Assembly (NCBI GenBank): GCA_030618545.1
Contig: JAUXDH010000004.1
Span: 1-48,672 of the forward strand
DNA length: 48,672 bases
Source of the DNA: Chlorobiota bacterium
GTDB taxonomy: Bacteria > Bacteroidota > Bacteroidia > Bacteroidales > F082
Direction: 5' to 3'
Each line of letters starts with the position of its first letter. Positions within the stretch are counted from its first letter, which is position 1. The notes beneath the pieces were generated by a model. That model was not told where the DNA came from. It saw only the letters and a program-made list of their open reading frames with translations, and did not search any database. Shown piece by piece: positions 48,197 through 48,672 of this stretch. Both the position numbers and the translations under genes were made by a program.

Positions 48197-48672
48197 ATGA
48201 AACGTATTACACTTTTATTAGTGGCCTTATTGGCATCAGTTACCTTTGTTGTATCGCAAACAAGCTACAACATGTATGAAAACACTTACCTGATGGTTAA
48301 ATCAGATAAGTACAAAGAGTTTGGCGAAGCGATGACCAAACACAATGAAAAATACCATAGTGGTGGTGGTCCCTACCATGCTAATGTATGGTTGGTTGCA
48401 ACGGGTGATTATGTCGGTAGTTTTGTCTGGTCCATGGGGCCTTGCACCTTTACTCATCTCGATGCAAGACCTGATTCCAAAGAGCATACGGAAGACTGGA
48501 TCTACAATGTGATGCCAAATGTTCACAAGATCAAGGAAACAGGCTACTGGAAGAGAGACGATAAAATATCCTACCAGCCAGAAGATTCTTTATTTTCCAA
48601 ATTATTGATTTCAGTTTACGATATCGAAGATTGGCAATTATACAGGTTTAAAGAAATCGTGGGCAAAGTTGC
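48197..48672 (+). CDS. Hypothetical exported protein, incomplete at window end
   Basis: Open frame from ATG 48197 (MKRITLLLVALLASVTFVVSQTSYNMYENTYLMVKSDKYKEFGEAMTKHNEKYH...) to the last base; missing from the ORF track, presumably because it has no stop in the window. Confidence 0.7.
   Translation, partial: MKRITLLLVALLASVTFVVSQTSYNMYENTYLMVKSDKYKEFGEAMTKHNEKYHSGGGPYHANVWLVATGDYVGSFVWSMGPCTFTHLDARPDSKEHTEDWIYNVMPNVHKIKETGYWKRDDKISYQPEDSLFSKLLISVYDIEDWQLYRFKEIVGKV

Overview
This 48.7 kb window is a Bacteroidetes (Bacteroidales-like) chromosomal segment. The phylum call rests on T9SS/Por C-terminal sorting domains, TAnnTTTG-type -7 promoters, a GldA-like ABC ATPase and the dcw gene order. Most of it is housekeeping: trxB, a CDF transporter, purL, yqeY, rplM-rpsI-rpsB-tsf, metK, hutU, an ECF sigma factor, a GT2 glycosyltransferase, tgt, an LptF/G permease, a complete Bacteroidetes-type dcw cluster (mraZ to ftsZ, minus strand), a GlsA/GlsB-like acyltransferase pair, engB, and a biotin carrier plus carboxyltransferase pair. 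I saw no phage, IS element, CRISPR array or rRNA. The best second-look items are: (1) a structured metK 5' leader whose core closely matches the SAM-II riboswitch, followed by a possible switching hairpin; (2) a Crp/Fnr - rhodanese lipoprotein - porin - sulfurtransferase locus in which the porin carries an internal GGGGCGG motif (SoxY-like GGCGG) and the sulfurtransferase ends in GGSGGGC, suggesting an undescribed sulfur-trafficking system; (3) tandem truncated tRNA-like repeats linked to a hairpin family showing compensatory changes; (4) phased GTGGTAA boxes upstream of mraZ (probable MraZ operator) and an 11-bp inverted repeat beside them; (5) a perfect 36-bp palindrome overlapping the sigma-factor stop codon. 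All calls come from reading the sequence; no database search was run.
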